64,000 bases of DNA from Epilithonimonas hungarica (GTDB lineage Bacteria > Bacteroidota > Bacteroidia > Flavobacteriales > Weeksellaceae). This document shows, piece after piece, positions 25,165 to 33,433 of the stretch; position 1 is the first letter of the stretch; every line of letters begins with the position of its first letter. The stretch covers positions 806,001 to 870,000 of the forward strand of contig NZ_FNBH01000002.1 of NCBI RefSeq assembly GCF_900102265.1, in the 5' to 3' direction. Position numbers and translations under genes: made by a program. Under the pieces are notes generated by a model. That model made no database searches and was not told the DNA's origin. It worked only from the letters and a program-made list of their open reading frames with translations.

Positions 25165-25760
25165 TGACAGTGATTAAATATATTTTTCTGATTGGATTTC
25201 TTATCATCATTTCTTGTAATTCTTCGAAACAAGAAACCGATAAAAATTCGCTGGAAACAGAAAACTTTATCAACAACAATCTCAACTCACATCCTGGCAA
25301 ACCCTTTTTTACTTTTGATGCCGTTGATTATTATAAAAATGACATCGATGAGAACACGGCAATGAATCTTCTGAATTATCGACCAACATTATTAGATTCA
25401 ATAAGATATAATTTAATCCTCGACGAAACTTCAGAAAATATCAGTAATGAATACTTTATAAACAACCTTACAAAAGCAGGCTTCAACAAGACAGAAATTA
25501 AGTCTGAAGATTTTCAGAAACTTGCTGCCCTATTTTCCGAACAGCACCAACGTGAGGAAATTTATTTTGCATGTATTCCAATCTTTAGAGATATATTAGT
25601 ATTCAAGAAAAATGAAAAGGTAATTGGCGTTGCAAAAATATGTTTCGGTTGCAATCGAAATAAAATTATTGCAAGCAAAGCAAATACTTCCAATTTTGGA
25701 CAAGGGAAAGATTACGAATTACTTTCCTTGATCCTTAACAACTACAAGAATAAAAATTAA
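25164..25760 (+). CDS. Hypothetical lipoprotein between nadB and nadC
   Basis: A 198-residue protein starting MTVIKYIFLIGFLIIISCNS. The residues IIISC form a lipobox, so it should be a lipoprotein anchored in the inner or outer membrane. The mature part is polar with no repeats. A C-terminal segment with two cysteines (KICFGCNRNKIIASK) stands out and recalls small Bacteroidota lipoproteins of unknown role. It overlaps nadB by one base and ends 3 bases before nadC, so it is transcribed with NAD genes although no link to that pathway is evident. Confidence 0.75.
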   Translation: MTVIKYIFLIGFLIIISCNSSKQETDKNSLETENFINNNLNSHPGKPFFTFDAVDYYKNDIDENTAMNLLNYRPTLLDSIRYNLILDETSENISNEYFINNLTKAGFNKTEIKSEDFQKLAALFSEQHQREEIYFACIPIFRDILVFKKNEKVIGVAKICFGCNRNKIIASKANTSNFGQGKDYELLSLILNNYKNKN

Positions 25761-25763
25761 CAA

Positions 25764-26627
25764 ATGAAAAGACCAGCATACGCCAGCGACAAAGTTTTAA
25801 AAGAATTCATAAAAACTGCTTTGGAAGAAGACATTCAAAATGGCGACCATTCTACGCTCTCTACGATTCCGAAGGATTTGGAACAGAAGGCTCAACTTAT
25901 TGTAAAAGAGAATTGCATTCTGGCAGGAGTGGAATTGGCAGAAATTATTTTCAAGAACTTTGATAAAAATCTGAAAATGGAGATTTTTATCAAAGATGGA
26001 GAATCTGCAAAAAAAGGCGACATTGCGTTTATTGTAACAGGAAAAGCAAGGTCGATTCTTTCAACAGAAAGGTTGGTTCTTAACTGTATGCAAAGAATGA
26101 GCGGCATTGCAACAATGACCCACGATTGGGATTCTAGATTAGTGGGAACAAAAACTAAACTTCTTGACACAAGAAAAACCACGCCTAATTTCCGAGTTTG
26201 TGAGAAATGGGCAGTTGCCATTGGCGGCGGAACTAACCACAGATACGGACTTTACGATATGATAATGCTGAAAGACAATCATATCGATTATAACGGAAGT
26301 ATTACCAATGCTGTGAAAATGGCAAAAGATTACGTCAAGAAAAACAAACTCAAACTTAAAATAGAAGTTGAAACCCGCAATCTTGAAGAGGTGGAAGAAG
26401 CAGTAAAATCCGGCGTAGACAGAATTATGTTTGACAACATGGATGTGGAAACAATGGCAAAAGCGGTAAAAATTGTCAATGGAAGATCTGAAACCGAAGC
26501 TTCCGGAGGAATTACACGTGATGTGTTAAATTCGGTGGCCAAAACTGGTGTCAATTTTATATCTGCAGGTGCAATAACCCACTCTTCTAGCAATATCGAC
26601 CTGAGTCTCAAAGCATTAAAAATTTAA
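25764..26627 (+). CDS. nadC: Nicotinate-nucleotide pyrophosphorylase (carboxylating)
   Basis: Quinolinate phosphoribosyltransferase, which converts quinolinate and PRPP to nicotinate mononucleotide. The 287-residue protein has EEDIQNGDHSTLSTIP near the N-terminus, ERLVLNCMQRMSGIAT, the DTRKTTPNFR substrate loop, KWAVAIGGGTNHRYGLYD and MLKDNHI. The C-terminal barrel has EVETRNLEEVEEAV, DRIMFDNMD and EASGGITRDVLNSVAKTGVNFISAGAITHS. The call is firm. It follows nadB and a lipoprotein gene in one unit. Confidence 0.97.
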   Translation: MKRPAYASDKVLKEFIKTALEEDIQNGDHSTLSTIPKDLEQKAQLIVKENCILAGVELAEIIFKNFDKNLKMEIFIKDGESAKKGDIAFIVTGKARSILSTERLVLNCMQRMSGIATMTHDWDSRLVGTKTKLLDTRKTTPNFRVCEKWAVAIGGGTNHRYGLYDMIMLKDNHIDYNGSITNAVKMAKDYVKKNKLKLKIEVETRNLEEVEEAVKSGVDRIMFDNMDVETMAKAVKIVNGRSETEASGGITRDVLNSVAKTGVNFISAGAITHSSSNIDLSLKALKI

Positions 26628-26687
26628 CACTATATTAACAGAACATATTGATTTTTTTAAGACTTTTGCGACATAAATCTTAAAAAA

Positions 26688-29396
26688 ATGAAAATGTTAT
26701 CGAAAAAACCAGCATTAGTCCTTATGCTGACGATGAGTACGGCGAGTTTTTACTTTGCTCAATCTACTCAAGATACGTTAAGTAAAACTAACGACATTGA
26801 ACAAGTCGTAATTGCGGGAGTTGCCGATCTTGCAAAAGATAGAAAGACTCCTGTTGCTGTTTCTACAATCAAAGAAGCACAAATAATTGAAAGACTTGGA
26901 AATCAGGAATTTCCAGAAATTTTAAAATCGACTCCTTCAATTTATGCTGCAAAAGGTGGTGGCGGTTTTGGAGACGGACGTATGAATATTCGTGGTTTCG
27001 ATACTAACAATACTGCAGTAATGATCAATGGTGTTCCTGTAAACGGAATGGAAGATGGCGCTGTTTATTGGAGTAACTGGCTAGGGCTTTCTGATGTAAC
27101 TTCTGCAATGCAAATACAAAGAGGTCTTGGTTCTTCCAAATTAGCTATTGCCTCTGTTGGTGGTACTGTTAATATTATTACAAGAGCAGCGGATAAAAAA
27201 AGAGAGGGTAATGTAACTGTTGGCGTAGGTAACGATGGTTATCTTAAAACTCTATTCTCTTACAATACAGGAAAATCTGCAACCGGTTGGTCTACTTCAT
27301 TTCTGATGTCAAGGACTGCTGGTAACACTTATATTGATGCTTCCGAATTTGAAGCTTACAACTATTATTTTGCATTAGGTTACCAAAAAGGAAACCATGA
27401 CTTCCAGTTCACTTTTACAGGAGCTCCTCAATGGCACATGCAAAACTTCCAAACAAAAATTTCCGATTTCATCAAATATGGAAATGGTGTAGATGAACCA
27501 AACAGAAGATATAATTCTAACTGGGGTTATCTTAATGGCGATGTGATGTCGCAATCCATCAACTTCTATAGTAAACCTGTTATGTCAATCAACTGGGACT
27601 GGAAAATATCTGAAAAATCAAAATTATCTACAGTGGGATACGCTTCTTGGGGAAGAGGCGGAGGAACTGGAGTTATTGGTTCAATCAACAATACTAGCAT
27701 CAATTCTTTGCCTAAAACAACTGATGGCCTAATAAGATTTGATGACATAGTAGCTTGGAATCAAGGGCAAAACGTAGTTTGGAATCCTAATGTTGCAAAC
27801 AATACAGGTATCAACAAGGTAAATGCAACCCCAGGCATTGCGACTAGAACCAATGGCCTGGCAAGAAGGGCAAGTATCAACTCTCACGACTGGTATGGAT
27901 TATTATCTAATTTCCAACATAAGATCAATGATAACTGGAACTATTCTGCAGGAATTGACTTAAGATATTACTATGGTTACCACCCGGGTGTTTTAACGGA
28001 CCTTTGGGGTAATACAAAATATATTGAAAGGGACAATATGAATTCAGCCCCTTATGATGTAACTTATGTACAAAATCCTAAGCCTTCCGCAAACCCTTTT
28101 GCAGCAGCGGTAAAGGACAAAAACCAAATTGTTTACAGAAACTATGATGGTGAAGTTCTTTGGGGTGGCGTTTTTGGACAATTGGAATACTCTAATGAAA
28201 AAATATCCGCGTTCATTCAGGGATCTGCTTCTGAGCAAGGTTACAAAAGAATAGATAACTGGTTGAAAAATGGAACTATACAACAAGGTCAAGCAGTAAA
28301 TCAAAAAACTAACACTAAGTTCCTTTTTGGATTTAATGCAAAAGCTGGGGCCAATTATAACATTAATGAGCAGCACAATGTATTTGCAAATATTGGTTAT
28401 TATGAAAAACAACCTTTATTTAATTCCGTTTACAATTCGCCTCTTGCAACCGCCTCTGGAAATGACCCATTGATTAATACTAACGATGGTAGGGCAACAG
28501 GTAACCAACAAATCGTAAACCCGTTACTGACAAATGAAAAAATTTCATCCGCAGAATTAGGTTATGGTTTCAGAAGTGGAATCTTCAATGCAAATGTGAA
28601 CTTATACTATACTTCTTGGAAAGACAGATATAACAGATTTACTGGACTTACTGTTCCAAATCCCGCAGGAGGAAATTACAACAGACCTTTTGCAAACTTG
28701 ACAGGCATTCATGAAATCCATATGGGAGTTGAATTTGAAGGTACTATAAAAGCCACAGACTACTTATCTTTCAACGCGATGTTTTCTATTGGCGATTGGA
28801 AATATAAAGGTAATGCAACAGGTAATCTTTATGACGAGAACGGAACACCAATTTCGTTAAACGGTAAAACAGATGTTATTTTCGCATTAGATAAGGTAAA
28901 AGTTTCTGATGCCGCCCAAACTACCGCTGCATTAGGCTTTACAGTTAAACCTTTGAAACAACTTAGTGTTTTTGCAAACTGGAACTATTATGACAACTAT
29001 TATGGCTTGATCAATTTCAGTGATATTGCTATTACCAAAGCCGATGGTTCCATTAGCAACAATGGTAAAAAAGGTGCTTTAGAATATCCTAGTTATAACT
29101 TATTTGATGTCGGTTTATCTTACGGTATCAATCTTAATAATGGGCACAAGATTGTTTTGACAGGAAATGTTTATAACTTGCTTGACACAACTTATATATC
29201 TGACGGTAAAACATCTACCCACGTTAAAGAGTTAGCAGATTTTAAAACATCTTCAAATACCGACGCACAAGCTCAAGCAGCATATGATGCTTACATCAAT
29301 AACCCTCTGAATTTCTACAAAGGAATTGATACAAGCAACACTGTATTCTTCGGTTTCGGAAGAACTTGGGCAGCTTCCATCTCTTATAAATTCTAA
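26688..29396 (+). CDS. TonB-dependent outer-membrane receptor
   Basis: A 902-residue receptor with a signal peptide (about 1-25, ending in SFYFAQ), a plug domain (about 40-165, with IEQVVIAGVADLAKDRKTPVAVSTI, MNIRGFDTNNTAVMINGVPVNGMEDGAVYWSNW and SVGGTVNIITR) and a long beta-barrel ending in the aromatic C-terminal strand TWAASISYKF. It lacks the N-terminal carboxypeptidase-like domain often seen in SusC-type receptors, and no SusD-like partner is adjacent. The substrate is unknown; the absence of a SusD gene makes siderophore, vitamin or peptide uptake more likely than glycan uptake. A strong terminator follows the gene. Confidence 0.93.
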   Translation: MKMLSKKPALVLMLTMSTASFYFAQSTQDTLSKTNDIEQVVIAGVADLAKDRKTPVAVSTIKEAQIIERLGNQEFPEILKSTPSIYAAKGGGGFGDGRMNIRGFDTNNTAVMINGVPVNGMEDGAVYWSNWLGLSDVTSAMQIQRGLGSSKLAIASVGGTVNIITRAADKKREGNVTVGVGNDGYLKTLFSYNTGKSATGWSTSFLMSRTAGNTYIDASEFEAYNYYFALGYQKGNHDFQFTFTGAPQWHMQNFQTKISDFIKYGNGVDEPNRRYNSNWGYLNGDVMSQSINFYSKPVMSINWDWKISEKSKLSTVGYASWGRGGGTGVIGSINNTSINSLPKTTDGLIRFDDIVAWNQGQNVVWNPNVANNTGINKVNATPGIATRTNGLARRASINSHDWYGLLSNFQHKINDNWNYSAGIDLRYYYGYHPGVLTDLWGNTKYIERDNMNSAPYDVTYVQNPKPSANPFAAAVKDKNQIVYRNYDGEVLWGGVFGQLEYSNEKISAFIQGSASEQGYKRIDNWLKNGTIQQGQAVNQKTNTKFLFGFNAKAGANYNINEQHNVFANIGYYEKQPLFNSVYNSPLATASGNDPLINTNDGRATGNQQIVNPLLTNEKISSAELGYGFRSGIFNANVNLYYTSWKDRYNRFTGLTVPNPAGGNYNRPFANLTGIHEIHMGVEFEGTIKATDYLSFNAMFSIGDWKYKGNATGNLYDENGTPISLNGKTDVIFALDKVKVSDAAQTTAALGFTVKPLKQLSVFANWNYYDNYYGLINFSDIAITKADGSISNNGKKGALEYPSYNLFDVGLSYGINLNNGHKIVLTGNVYNLLDTTYISDGKTSTHVKELADFKTSSNTDAQAQAAYDAYINNPLNFYKGIDTSNTVFFGFGRTWAASISYKF

Positions 29397-29425
29397 AACA
29401 ATTAAAAGGTTTTAATTAATAACTC

Positions 29426-29458
29426 AAATCCCGGCATTCTGTCGGGATTTTTCTATCT
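29426..29458 (+). terminator. Terminator of the TonB-dependent receptor gene
   Basis: Stem AAATCCCG (29426-29433) with CGGGATTT (29443-29450), followed by TTCTATCTTT. The T-rich tail runs into the promoter box of the next gene. Confidence 0.8.
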
Positions 29459-29461
29459 TTG
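29454..29461 (+). promoter_or_regulatory. Candidate promoter box for the small membrane protein
   Basis: TATCTTTG fits TAnnTTTG and lies 18 bases before the ATG at 29480. It overlaps the tail of the upstream terminator. Confidence 0.5.
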
Positions 29462-29479
29462 TCAATCAAAAATCTGAAT

Positions 29480-29917
29480 ATGGAATTTTATAAAATTTTT
29501 CTTAATGCTCACAAAGGTTTTGGATACCTAGAGCTTGCATTAGTTGCAGCATTTTTAGTTCTGTTATTGGCCACAATGTTTGGTTATAGTGGGAAAATCT
29601 CAAAACCCTTTAGAAAAGTGACCCTTTTCACAATGATCTTCTTCCACGTTCAGTTTTTGGTGGGCGTTGCTTTATTATTCATATTTTCCCCGGGCTTCAA
29701 AGCAGCTTTGGACGCCGGAACTTTGATGAAAGATCCTTATGCCAGATTCCAGTATGTGGAGCACCCTTTCTCTATGTTGATTGCAGCAGTTATTATGACC
29801 ATCATCAACAAAAAAGTAAAATCTAACGACAAATTAACAATTCCTGTTGTCTCATTAGGATTAGTTGCAGTTGCATTATTTGTATTTGCATTCCCTTGGG
29901 CAAGAGTTTTTGGATAA
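29480..29917 (+). CDS. Four-helix integral membrane protein of unknown function
   Basis: The ATG at 29480 (MEFYKIFLNAHKGFGYLELA) is chosen over a TTG at 29459. The 145-residue protein has four hydrophobic segments (about 15-35, 50-70, 90-110 and 122-142) and conserved histidines in FHVQFLVG and YVEHPFSMLIAA, which could be metal or heme ligands. I recall similar short proteins in flavobacteria that carry cytochrome-like labels, but nothing here proves heme binding. It lies upstream of asd, with 32 bases between. Confidence 0.8.
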   Translation: MEFYKIFLNAHKGFGYLELALVAAFLVLLLATMFGYSGKISKPFRKVTLFTMIFFHVQFLVGVALLFIFSPGFKAALDAGTLMKDPYARFQYVEHPFSMLIAAVIMTIINKKVKSNDKLTIPVVSLGLVAVALFVFAFPWARVFG

Positions 29918-29949
29918 ATATTATTAACAATTTTAATTAATTTAAAACA

Positions 29950-30939
29950 ATGAAAGTAGCTGTAGTAGGCGCAACCGGAATGGTTGGACAAGTTATGCTG
30001 AAAGTTTTGGAAGAAAGAGATCTTCCAATCACCGAATTAATTCCTGTAGCATCAGAGAGATCTGTTGGAAACAAGGTCAAATTCAAGGACAAGGAATTCA
30101 CTATCGTAAGCATGAACGACGCTATTGCAGTCAAACCCGAGATCGCTATTTTTTCAGCAGGTGGCGGAACTTCTTTGGAATTTGCCCCGAAGTTTGCCGA
30201 AGTTGGAACAGTAGTGATCGATAACTCATCAGCCTGGAGAATGGACCCAACTAAGAAATTGGTTGTTCCGGAGATCAATGCTAATGTTCTGACAAAAGAA
30301 GACAAGATCATCGCCAACCCAAATTGTTCCACAATACAATTGGTAATGGTTCTTCATCCGTTGAATCAGAAATACGATATCAAAAGGGTCATTGTTTCAA
30401 CTTATCAATCCGTTACCGGAACAGGTAAAGCTGCTGTTGACCAGCTAAATGCAGAGATCAAAGGAGAAAGCCCTGAGAAAGTTTATCCTTACCAGATCTT
30501 CAAAAATGCATTGCCACATTGTGATGTTTTTTCTGATGACGATTATACTAAAGAAGAGATCAAATTGATGAAAGAACCTAAGAAAATCATGGGTGACGAT
30601 ACATTCAATTTGACAGCGACAGCCGTAAGAGTTCCAGTACAAGGTGGACACTCTGAAAGTGTTAACATCGAATTTGAGAATGAATTTGACCTTGATGAAG
30701 TAAGAAAGATCCTTTCTGAAACACCTGGTGTTGTTCTTCAGGATAATGTTAAAAACAACGAATATCCAATGCCTTTATACTCCGAAGGAAAAGATGAGGT
30801 TTTTGTGGGAAGGATCAGACGAGACCTCTCTCAGCCGAAGACGCTCAACCTCTGGATCGTGGCAGACAATCTCCGAAAGGGTGCTGCTACCAACGCAGTT
30901 CAGATTGCAGAATACTTAGTAGCAAACAACTTAGTTTAA
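29950..30939 (+). CDS. asd: Aspartate-semialdehyde dehydrogenase
   Basis: Asd reduces aspartyl phosphate to the semialdehyde with NADPH, leading to lysine, DAP, methionine and threonine. The 329-residue protein starts MKVAVVGATGMVGQVMLKVL, the NADP-binding loop. It has FSAGGGTSLEFAP, the active-site cysteine in ANPNCSTIQLVMVLHPL (about 125-141), SVTGTGKAAVDQL and RVPVQGGHSESVNIEFE with the catalytic histidine. The DAP made from its product feeds the murE reaction of the dcw cluster. Confidence 0.97.
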   Translation: MKVAVVGATGMVGQVMLKVLEERDLPITELIPVASERSVGNKVKFKDKEFTIVSMNDAIAVKPEIAIFSAGGGTSLEFAPKFAEVGTVVIDNSSAWRMDPTKKLVVPEINANVLTKEDKIIANPNCSTIQLVMVLHPLNQKYDIKRVIVSTYQSVTGTGKAAVDQLNAEIKGESPEKVYPYQIFKNALPHCDVFSDDDYTKEEIKLMKEPKKIMGDDTFNLTATAVRVPVQGGHSESVNIEFENEFDLDEVRKILSETPGVVLQDNVKNNEYPMPLYSEGKDEVFVGRIRRDLSQPKTLNLWIVADNLRKGAATNAVQIAEYLVANNLV

Positions 30940-30952
30940 ACTAACAAAATCT

Positions 30953-30986
30953 AAAGAATCTTCGAAATTTCGAAGATTCTTTTTTT
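30953..30986 (+). terminator. Terminator of asd, directly before the next gene
   Basis: AAAGAATCTTCG (30953-30964) pairs with CGAAGATTCTTT (30971-30982), followed by TTTT. The ATG of the cation transporter lies only a few bases after the T-run. Confidence 0.85.
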
Positions 30987-30990
30987 AGCA

Positions 30991-31989
30991 ATGAAAACAA
31001 ATAAAAAAACAAATTCCAATATTGCATTTCAGAAATGGATCGCTACCATTGGCATTATCCTTTTCGTAGGAAAATTAATTGCTTGGAAACTCACCAATTC
31101 TGATGCTGTCTTTTCTGATGCCATGGAAAGCATCGTAAATGTCATCAGTGCATTCTTGGGACTTTACTCCTTATATCTAGCTTCTAAGCCAAGAGATGAG
31201 AACCATCCTTATGGACACGGGAAAGTAGAGTTTGTGACCTCGGCCATAGAAGGTTCTTTGATCAGCATTGCTGGTATTATGATCATTTATGAGGGAACCA
31301 ATAGTTTGATCTCTGGAAAGGTCCTTGACAAATTAAACATAGGAATTTGGATCATTGCTGCGACTGCGGTTATCAATTATATTATCGGTTATATCTCTAT
31401 TCAGAAAGGTAAGAGAGAAAATTCTATCGTACTTATTTCGTCTGGAAAACATTTGCAAAGTGATACAATTACGACGCTAGGCGTTGTGGTGAGTTTGGTC
31501 TTAGTTTACTTCACAGATCTGGTTTGGATTGATTCTGTTGTAGCCCTGATTTTGGGTGTCTATATCATTACCATCGGTTATAAGATCATACGCAAATCTC
31601 TGAGTGGAATAATGGATGAGGCAGATCCGGAGTTGCTCAACAAACTGGCGACATTCCTCAACAAAAACCGTAAAGAAGAATGGATTGACGTTCACAACGT
31701 TAAAATACAACAGTTTGGAAGCAGACTTCACATCGATGCGCACCTCACGTTGCCCTGGTATTTTGAGCTTAGGACAGCGCATGATGAAATGGAAGAATTG
31801 ATCAAACTTATTGCGAAGAATACGGACCGCTCAGTGGAGTTCAATTTCCATATGGATGACTGCAAGCCAACTTCTTGTGCCATTTGTCAAATAGAAAACT
31901 GCCCTGTCCGGCAACAAAATTTTTTAAAAAAAATCGAGTGGAATGGCGAGAATATTTCTCAGCCGGATAAGCATACGCTGAAGAACTAA
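30991..31989 (+). CDS. Cation diffusion facilitator family transporter
   Basis: A 332-residue inner-membrane transporter of the CDF family, which exports divalent metals such as zinc, iron or manganese in exchange for protons. Six membrane segments occupy about residues 10-205. Metal-site motifs are DAMESIVNV in segment 2, HPYGHGKVEFV in the loop, and HLQSDTITTLGVV in segment 5 (the HxxxD site). The C-terminal cytoplasmic domain is followed by a cysteine-rich end (CKPTSCAICQIENC) that might bind metal. Its ATG lies 4 bases after the asd terminator, leaving no room for a separate promoter. Confidence 0.93.
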   Translation: MKTNKKTNSNIAFQKWIATIGIILFVGKLIAWKLTNSDAVFSDAMESIVNVISAFLGLYSLYLASKPRDENHPYGHGKVEFVTSAIEGSLISIAGIMIIYEGTNSLISGKVLDKLNIGIWIIAATAVINYIIGYISIQKGKRENSIVLISSGKHLQSDTITTLGVVVSLVLVYFTDLVWIDSVVALILGVYIITIGYKIIRKSLSGIMDEADPELLNKLATFLNKNRKEEWIDVHNVKIQQFGSRLHIDAHLTLPWYFELRTAHDEMEELIKLIAKNTDRSVEFNFHMDDCKPTSCAICQIENCPVRQQNFLKKIEWNGENISQPDKHTLKN

Positions 31990-32411
31990 TCCTGTAAAAC
32001 CTTCTTCCTGTAATAAAAGATAGGAATAATAAGAATAACCGTCAAAGGCTGAATTACAAAGCGTCTCACATAAAAAGAGAACAAATACCCAAATTGGAAC
32101 TTATCGTAGATACAATACAGATAAATTGGAAAAACAATCACAAAAACCAATAGGATCAAAATCAAAGCCTGTCTCGTCCATTCCTTATTCTCAAAAAGAA
32201 ATTGAATGATCCAGAGAGAGAAAAAGGTATTGAGGGCAAAGCGTAAAAGATAACCCAAAATCAATTTTCCCCAGATAAAATTTGGAAATAAAGCAGTTTG
32301 ATCGGCCGACTTGAAAAATTGCAAAAAGGGATCATAGAAGATTTTGTCTTCCAATCCGCGGATTCCGATCAATCCTAAAATACCTAATAGAACCAAAAAC
32401 CACCTAAGCAT
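31986..32411 (-). CDS. Exosortase F system-associated membrane protein
   Basis: A 141-residue membrane protein with about four hydrophobic segments (LRWFLVLLGILGLIGI, YLLRFALNTFFSLWIIQFLF, ALILILLVFVIVFPIYL and VILIIPIFYY). The FYDPF segment near residue 25 and its position beside an XrtF exosortase match the small partner protein recurrently found with XrtF in flavobacteria. Its function is unknown; a chaperone or substrate-handling role for the exosortase is inferred only. Its stop overlaps the convergent cation transporter gene by 4 bases. A 345-base spacer separates it from xrtF. Confidence 0.8.
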   Translation of the reverse strand: MLRWFLVLLGILGLIGIRGLEDKIFYDPFLQFFKSADQTALFPNFIWGKLILGYLLRFALNTFFSLWIIQFLFENKEWTRQALILILLVFVIVFPIYLYCIYDKFQFGYLFSFYVRRFVIQPLTVILIIPIFYYRKKVLQD

Positions 32412-32756
32412 TTTCGGAAACTTTTAAGTACAACAAAATTAATATGTAAACAATCATTTTACAAAAAATTTATATTCTTTGATAAGGGAAATGAGGTCAT
32501 GAAAATTTCAATCCAAATGGATTGAAAAAAACATAAGATCACAATTTACTTACGAGAGTAAATTTTTTATAAAACGAATTGTAAAATATTAGAATCGGTT
32601 CGATTCAATAAGGGAATATCGAAAAGCTGAGCTTTGGTAATAAATTTATTTTCCATTGTTTTTCATGTGTTAGATGGCAAAAATATAAAAATAAATGTTA
32701 TTAATTGCTAAGAATCAATAATTAAGGTCGAAAAAGCTAAAAATATATACTGATGG
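32412..32756. other. Gene-poor spacer between the exosortase and its partner gene
   Basis: No long gene is present. Seen here are a hairpin TCAATCC-AAAT-GGATTGA (about 32508-32525), a second hairpin AATTTACT-TACGAG-AGTAAATT (32543-32564) followed by T on the plus strand, and a minus-strand frame of 29 codons. Sequence is otherwise AT-rich and unstructured. Confidence 0.6.
32567..32656 (-). CDS. Possible 29-residue small protein in the XrtF spacer
   Basis: Minus-strand ATG at 32656 opens MENKFITKAQLFDIPLLNRT and continues DSNILQFVL to a TAA at 32567. Residue choice looks protein-like, but the frame is short and no homology is recognised. It may equally be a chance frame or the remnant of a longer gene. 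Confidence 0.25.
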   Translation of the reverse strand: MENKFITKAQLFDIPLLNRTDSNILQFVL

Positions 32757-33287
32757 CTATGGTCTCCCAGTCTTCTTCAAAGCAAAAAACTGAATCCAGA
32801 CCAACCAAAGAATAACCACTCCACCATAGATAATCGCTGGAAAAATGTAATCGTGGCCTATTTTTTCGTACTGGGGATATTTTAAATAAATAATATTCAA
32901 TAATGCGATCCTAAAGACATTCAGAATATGAAGAATAACCAATCCTCCTGCAACGTATAAAAATGTTTTCTTTCCTTTGTAAAAAGCAAAAATAAAAGCT
33001 GCAAAAAGGATTGCGACCGAAAAAACATTACAACCTTCTACCATTCTTGTCGTGAACTTTCCGGAAGTCCGGAAAAGTACACTATGAAGTTTCATATTAT
33101 CAACCAATATGGTCGGAAAGCCTAATAAATCTTGCAAAAATGCCACTTGCTTTGCAACCCAACGTGTGAAAGGATCAACCACTTCTTTCTCATAACCATT
33201 AAGATAGAATTGATACAGCAGCACCAAAACAATATAAATGACAACAAATCTTAACAGAATCTTCAGAACAGGCAGAAAATCTTTCAT
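32757..33287 (-). CDS. xrtF: Exosortase family protein XrtF
   Basis: A 176-residue polytopic membrane protease-transpeptidase of the exosortase family. The ATG at 33287 (MKDFLPVLKILLRF) is taken; an upstream TTG at 33311 is less likely. The predicted catalytic residues are all present: cysteine in MVEGCNVFSVAILF, arginine in ILNVFRIALLN and histidine in YEKIGHDYIFPAIIYG. Exosortases cut C-terminal sorting signals of secreted proteins and may attach them to a surface glycan or lipid. No substrate with a recognisable exosortase tail is seen in this window. The associated protein gene lies downstream on the same strand. Confidence 0.9.
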   Translation of the reverse strand: MKDFLPVLKILLRFVVIYIVLVLLYQFYLNGYEKEVVDPFTRWVAKQVAFLQDLLGFPTILVDNMKLHSVLFRTSGKFTTRMVEGCNVFSVAILFAAFIFAFYKGKKTFLYVAGGLVILHILNVFRIALLNIIYLKYPQYEKIGHDYIFPAIIYGGVVILWLVWIQFFALKKTGRP

Positions 33288-33433
33288 ATGCAGATATTCA
33301 TTTTTTTTCAAGGGTCATATGGAATCACATTTCACCATCAGAATTTGTAGCAAAAATTTACAGATCGTGATTTCATTTGGTAAAATTACAATTTTTCGTG
33401 TTTCAAATTCTATTATTAATTAACTTTGTTTCT

